Below, one piece after another: positions 60,760 through 64,000 of a stretch of 64,000 bases of DNA; within the stretch, counting starts at the first letter, position 1, and every line of letters begins with the position of its first letter. A program made the translations under genes and the position numbers. The notes beneath the pieces were generated by a model. It saw only the letters and a list, made by a program, of their open reading frames with translations, searched no databases and had not been told where the DNA came from. Source of the stretch: CAXTKD01 sp964244885 (GTDB lineage: Bacteria > Pseudomonadota > Alphaproteobacteria > Sphingomonadales > Sphingomonadaceae); the NCBI GenBank assembly GCA_964244885.1, contig CAXTKD010000011.1, positions 49,324-113,323 of the forward strand, read 5' to 3'.

Positions 60760-62007
60760 TCACGAAATGGCGGGCTGGACCGCCGTGTCCGCCGCCTCGG
60801 GACTCGCCGCCATATGGGGCAAATGAACCTCGCCCCATTCGAGCTCGACATCGCGGACGGGATGTCCGCCGCCCTTAAGCATGCGCAGCGCGTAGGCGCG
60901 CTGGAGCTGCCGCGACGTCCGCTCCTGCACCGGCGAGAATTGCCCGCCCGCGAAGGCCGGCGAGAACCGCCCGCGCTGCACGCTTTCGACGATGCCGATG
61001 TCCTCGGCGTTCACCTCGACGATGCGCTGAAGCAGGATGTCGCGCACGCCCTGAAGCGCGGGATCGGTCGCCGCTTCGGCGCCGTTGACCATAACGACGA
61101 CCCGTTCGCGCGTCCGCCCCGGCCCCGCCGGGTCGAGGATGACGGCATAGGCCTGCTCGATCATCACGCCGAACAGCACGTTGGGGAACAGGAAGTGCGA
61201 TTCGCCCGTCGTCAGGTGTTCGGGTTTCAGGTTGGGGAAGCGCGGCAGCAGGTTGGCCGCCTCGTCGTCGAATTCGAGCCCGAGCAGCCCCTGCCCGAGG
61301 TAGGTGTCGCCGCCGAGGATCTGATAATGATCCTCCATCGGATTGTAGCGGTTCATCGACGGGTGAATCCACGGCAGGTGATAGCTCTCGACGAAATTCT
61401 CGACGACGATCTTCCAGTTCGCCTCGACGACCGTCGCGGTCTCCCCGCTCGTCTGGAGGAGCGACAGGTCATAGTCCCGCAACCGCTCGGCGAGCGGCGC
61501 GATGAAGCTGTCGAAGTCCTCGGCCGTGCCGCTGATGTTGACGAACACCAGCCCGCCCCATTCGCCGAGCCGCACTTCGCGCAGGCCGAGCTTGGCGGGG
61601 TCGAGGCCCTCCGCCTCGTTGACATCGACGCCGCCGACGTGCGGCATCTTCCGCAGTTCGCCCGCCAGGCTGTAGGTCCACGAGTGATAGGGACAGACGA
61701 TCGTCGGGCAGTTCTGCCGCGGCTTGTCCGCCAGGATCGCGCCGCGATGGCTGCAATGATTGAAGAAGCAGCGCAGCGTGCCGGCGCGGTCGCGCGCGAG
61801 CAGCAGGTCGACGCCGCCGATGCTGATCGGGAAGATGCTGCCGGGGCGGCCGGCATCGTTGCGCGTGCCGATGCACATCCAGCCGCCATGGAACAGCGCA
61901 CGGCGCTCCTCCGCGAAGACCGCGTCCGCAGTGAAAAATTCGCCGGCCAGCCCGGTCGTTGCCGCGGTGACCTCCGTCAGATGCTGGATCTGGGCGGTAT
62001 TCAACAT
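60760..62007 (-). CDS. Rieske oxygenase alpha subunit, choline-monooxygenase-like (copy B2)
   Basis: This 415-residue paralog of copy B1 has Rieske ligands Cys85/His87 and Cys105/His108 and the iron site NWKIVVENFVESYHLPWIHP; GGWMCIG, CPYHSW, NGAEAAT and QERTS segments are shared along the length. ATG at 62007 has GGAG six bases upstream; an in-frame TTG at 62019 lies over the ribosome site. It is 29 bp after a fumarylacetoacetate-hydrolase-family gene and, through it, linked to sarcosine oxidase genes. This context favours a methylated amine or methoxy-aromatic substrate. No reductase is present. Confidence 0.85.
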   Translation of the reverse strand: MLNTAQIQHLTEVTAATTGLAGEFFTADAVFAEERRALFHGGWMCIGTRNDAGRPGSIFPISIGGVDLLLARDRAGTLRCFFNHCSHRGAILADKPRQNCPTIVCPYHSWTYSLAGELRKMPHVGGVDVNEAEGLDPAKLGLREVRLGEWGGLVFVNISGTAEDFDSFIAPLAERLRDYDLSLLQTSGETATVVEANWKIVVENFVESYHLPWIHPSMNRYNPMEDHYQILGGDTYLGQGLLGLEFDDEAANLLPRFPNLKPEHLTTGESHFLFPNVLFGVMIEQAYAVILDPAGPGRTRERVVVMVNGAEAATDPALQGVRDILLQRIVEVNAEDIGIVESVQRGRFSPAFAGGQFSPVQERTSRQLQRAYALRMLKGGGHPVRDVELEWGEVHLPHMAASPEAADTAVQPAIS

Positions 62008-62036
62008 GATCGTCTCCAAGTTCGTGTTCGTTCGGG

Positions 62037-62735
62037 TCAGGTCCAGCGCTCGCCGACGGTCGCGGACAGCGGCGTGAGGCCGTCGATCTCAAGCGTGATC
62101 CGGTCGCCGGGCAGCACCGCCCCGACGCCGGCCGGCGTGCCTGTATAGATGAGGTCGCCGGGCACGAGCCGGTCGAAGCGGCTGAGATAGGCGACGACAT
62201 CGGCGCACGGCCACATCAGGTCGGAAAGGTCGGCGTCCTGGCGGACGTCGCCGTTGACCTTGAGCACTAGGCTGCCCGTCACCGGATGCCCGACCTCGGA
62301 CGCCCGGTGGATCGGCGCGATCACCGCGCCCTGGCTGAAATTCTTGCCGAAATCCCACGGCTCGCTGCGGTCGCGAAAACCAAGCTGAAGGTCGCGCCGC
62401 GTCATGTCGAGCCCGCAGGCATAGCCGAACACATGGTCGGGCGCCTGCTCGGGCGTGACCTGGAAAGTGTCGGCGCCGATCGCGATGACCAACTCACCCT
62501 CGTAGTGATAGTCGGACGTCTCGGGCGGATAGGCCAGGGTGGAGCCCGACGGCACCAATGTGTCGGCGAACTTGGTAAAGAAGAACGGCGGCGCTCGATC
62601 CGCATGGCCCATCTCGCGAGCATGCGCGGCGTAGTTGCGGCCGACGCAATAGATGCGGCGCACCGCGTAGGTCTGATCGGAACCGGCGATCGCGGCGGTG
62701 ACCGTGGGGTGGGCGGATGGTGGCTGCATGGTCAT
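62037..62735 (-). CDS. Fumarylacetoacetate hydrolase-family protein
   Basis: This 232-residue enzyme belongs to the FAH family of hydrolases, decarboxylases and isomerases that act on oxo-diacids. Visible are YCVGRNYAAHAREMG, FFFTKFADTLVP, the metal-binding acid cluster in YHYEGELVIAIG, GYACGLDMTRRDLQ and GDLIYTGTPAGVG. Close relatives include fumarylpyruvate and acylpyruvate hydrolases. ATG at 62735 overlaps the sarcosine oxidase gamma stop (ATGA). Coupling with sarcosine oxidase and Rieske B2 is unusual and its substrate is not evident. Confidence 0.86.
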   Translation of the reverse strand: MTMQPPSAHPTVTAAIAGSDQTYAVRRIYCVGRNYAAHAREMGHADRAPPFFFTKFADTLVPSGSTLAYPPETSDYHYEGELVIAIGADTFQVTPEQAPDHVFGYACGLDMTRRDLQLGFRDRSEPWDFGKNFSQGAVIAPIHRASEVGHPVTGSLVLKVNGDVRQDADLSDLMWPCADVVAYLSRFDRLVPGDLIYTGTPAGVGAVLPGDRITLEIDGLTPLSATVGERWT

Positions 62736-63235
62736 AATCCCTCAATCGTCGTGTCGAGCCAGTGGCGGAAGCTGCCGGCGAAGCTGCGAAACAGCAGGAT
62801 GTCGTACGTCGGCGCGTCGTCGACCTGCCGGATGACGACGCCGATATGCGCGATCACCGTGGTGGCGACCGCGCCCGGACCAAACGCCGCCGGGTGGAAA
62901 TCGATCGACGCGCCGCGTTGCAGCACCGTCCGCGCATCCCGCCCCGACAGGCGAAAGATGGCGTAGCCGCCCGACTGGTCGGAAACCGAGGCGAGCGGGC
63001 CGAGCCGGTCGCGCAGGCCCGCCGCCCACTCCGCCGGGGCGGCATCGCTATGCGCCAGCCAGCTTCCCGGCCCGGTGCCGAGCAGCACGATGCCGTCGCA
63101 GGTCGAGCAAGTCGGCCCGTCGCGCAGATCGACGCGGAGCGCCGCGCCGATCGCCGCCGGCTCGACGCCCTTGCGTGCCATCACTGTCGCCAGGCCGAAG
63201 CCGATGCGCTCTTCGACGACCACCGGCTTAGCCAC
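62732..63235 (-). CDS. soxG: Sarcosine oxidase gamma subunit-like
   Basis: This 167-residue protein resembles the small gamma subunit of heterotetrameric sarcosine oxidase or the matching subunit of N-methylglutamate dehydrogenase (mgdD). Typical segments are LGPLASVSDQSGGYAIFRLSG with a conserved aromatic/basic pattern, LQRGASIDFHPAAFGPGAVATTV and SFRHWLDT at the C-terminus. GTG at 63235 overlaps the alpha-subunit gene by 8 bp; no ATG in frame gives a sensible start. It completes the sox set whose other genes lie beyond the window. Confidence 0.85.
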   Translation of the reverse strand: MAKPVVVEERIGFGLATVMARKGVEPAAIGAALRVDLRDGPTCSTCDGIVLLGTGPGSWLAHSDAAPAEWAAGLRDRLGPLASVSDQSGGYAIFRLSGRDARTVLQRGASIDFHPAAFGPGAVATTVIAHIGVVIRQVDDAPTYDILLFRSFAGSFRHWLDTTIEGL

Positions 63236-64000
63236 GGACGCGCACCCCTTCCGGATCGACGAACACCGGGTTGCACACCTCCGCCTCGAGATCGCCCCCG
63301 CGTACTGGATCATGGACGACGATCCGCTCGCCGTGCCGCTCCGGGCCGTGCACGAGCAGCGCCAGCGCGATCGAATGGCCGAGCGTCGGCGAGTAAGCAG
63401 CCGAGGTGACGAAGCCCTGGTCGTTCGCCGCCACCGCCTTGGCGCCAGTGGCCAGCAGATGTGCGCCGGCGCGCAGCCGCGCCTTCGGGTCGACCGGCTT
63501 GAGCCCGACCAGCGTCGGCCGATCGGGCGCGACCAGCCCGGGCCGCTGCGCCATGACCCGGCCGATATAATCCTTCTTCTTCGACAGCATCTTCGCCATG
63601 CCGAGGTCGCCCGCCGTGGTCTGGCCGTTGAGCTCGTTGCCGGCGGGGTGGCCCTTCTCGATCCGCATCACGCCCAGCGCCTCGGTGCCGTAGGCAACCG
63701 CATCGAACGCGCGACCCGCCTCGAACAGCGCGCGCACCAGCGCGTCGCCGGAGGTGGAGGGGACGCTGACCTCATAGGCCAGCTCGCCCGAGAAGGAGAG
63801 GCGGTAGATCCGCGCGGTGACGCCGTTCCATGTCGTCTCGGCGGCGGCCATGTACGGGAAGGCTTCGTTCGACAGGTCGAAATGCCGGAACAGCCCCTGC
63901 ACCAGCCCGCGCGAGCGCGGCCCGGCGACGGCATAGGTCGCCCAATGCTCGGTCACCGAGGTCGCCTGCACGTCGAGCTCGGGCCACAGCACCTGCCGGG
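63228..64000 (-). CDS. soxA: Sarcosine oxidase alpha subunit C-terminal part, 5' end outside window
   Basis: This is the C-terminal GcvT-like folate-binding part (about 257 residues seen) of a sarcosine oxidase alpha subunit, normally near 1000 residues. The frame is open to base 64000. Marks are VTEHWATYAVAGPRSRGLVQ, YRLSFSGELAYEVSVPS, GVMRIEKGHPAGNELNGQTTAGDLGMA and GFVTSAAYSPTLGHSIALALL. The complex oxidises sarcosine to glycine and passes the methyl carbon to tetrahydrofolate or as formaldehyde. N-methylglutamate dehydrogenase alpha (mgdC) is a close homolog and a real alternative, given mgsABC-gmaS in this window. Confidence 0.88.
   Translation of the reverse strand, partial: RQVLWPELDVQATSVTEHWATYAVAGPRSRGLVQGLFRHFDLSNEAFPYMAAAETTWNGVTARIYRLSFSGELAYEVSVPSTSGDALVRALFEAGRAFDAVAYGTEALGVMRIEKGHPAGNELNGQTTAGDLGMAKMLSKKKDYIGRVMAQRPGLVAPDRPTLVGLKPVDPKARLRAGAHLLATGAKAVAANDQGFVTSAAYSPTLGHSIALALLVHGPERHGERIVVHDPVRGGDLEAEVCNPVFVDPEGVRVRG

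Overview
The window is GC-rich bacterial chromosome with tightly packed operons (many ATGA, TGATG or TAATG junctions). It points to a sphingomonad-type alphaproteobacterium: two large TonB-dependent receptors with DEIVVTG/EEIVVTA boxes, a TonB/PTS N-acetylglucosamine locus, the LigU/LigK/LigJ branch of the protocatechuate 4,5-cleavage pathway, an ADP-forming-type FerA beside FerB, and glutathione-dependent formaldehyde oxidation. The species cannot be told from the sequence. No rRNA, tRNA, CRISPR array, insertion sequence or phage gene was seen.

Layout. 1-1901: end of a maleylacetate reductase gene and a hydroxyquinol 1,2-dioxygenase gene. 1898-13987: a complete N-acetylglucosamine/chitobiose locus, nagA-nagB-nagQ facing a TonB receptor, a GH20 hexosaminidase and two PTS proteins. 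14157-19123: lower protocatechuate 4,5-cleavage genes around an unusual double-HTH LysR regulator. 19208-28772: formaldehyde oxidation (frmA, fghA), RidA, an N-methylglutamate synthase/gamma-glutamylmethylamide synthetase operon, a Rieske oxygenase and an HxlR/oxidoreductase pair. 28777-40123: HpcH/HpaI aldolase, dimethylglycine/sarcosine dehydrogenase-like flavoprotein, FMN 2-hydroxyacid dehydrogenase, XRE-cupin and AraC regulators, ThDP decarboxylase-like enzyme, acyl-CoA dehydrogenase, MFS transporter. 40423-55024: second TonB receptor, D-amino-acid-dehydrogenase-like flavoprotein, second MFS and RidA paralogs, two more Rieske oxygenases, secreted metallo-beta-lactamase-fold hydrolase, Fe(II)/2-oxoglutarate dioxygenase, second FMN enzyme, quinone reductase-like enzyme, AAHS-type transporter. 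55059-64000: MetE-like methyltransferase, aldehyde dehydrogenase, ferA, ferB, a fourth Rieske oxygenase, a fumarylacetoacetate-hydrolase-family enzyme and sarcosine oxidase gamma and alpha genes running off the window.

How the genes fit together. The theme after 19 kb appears to be oxidative removal of methyl groups from a methylated amine, combined with breakdown of plant phenolics. Rieske monooxygenases, the DMGDH-like enzyme and sarcosine oxidase would release formaldehyde, which FrmA and FghA can oxidise to formate. MgsABC and GmaS can handle methylamine. FerA, FerB and the aldehyde dehydrogenase can take ferulate to vanillate, and LigU/J/K finish protocatechuate. Four Rieske alpha subunits form two paralogous pairs with no reductase or beta subunit in the window. 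The true substrate is not visible from sequence; a quaternary amine or an amine-linked phenolic is an inference.

Possible regulatory signals are listed with modest confidence. The most interesting are paired NagQ-like sites, a 15-bp imperfect palindrome shared by three intergenic regions of the demethylation area, and a probable ATT start codon on the AAHS transporter.
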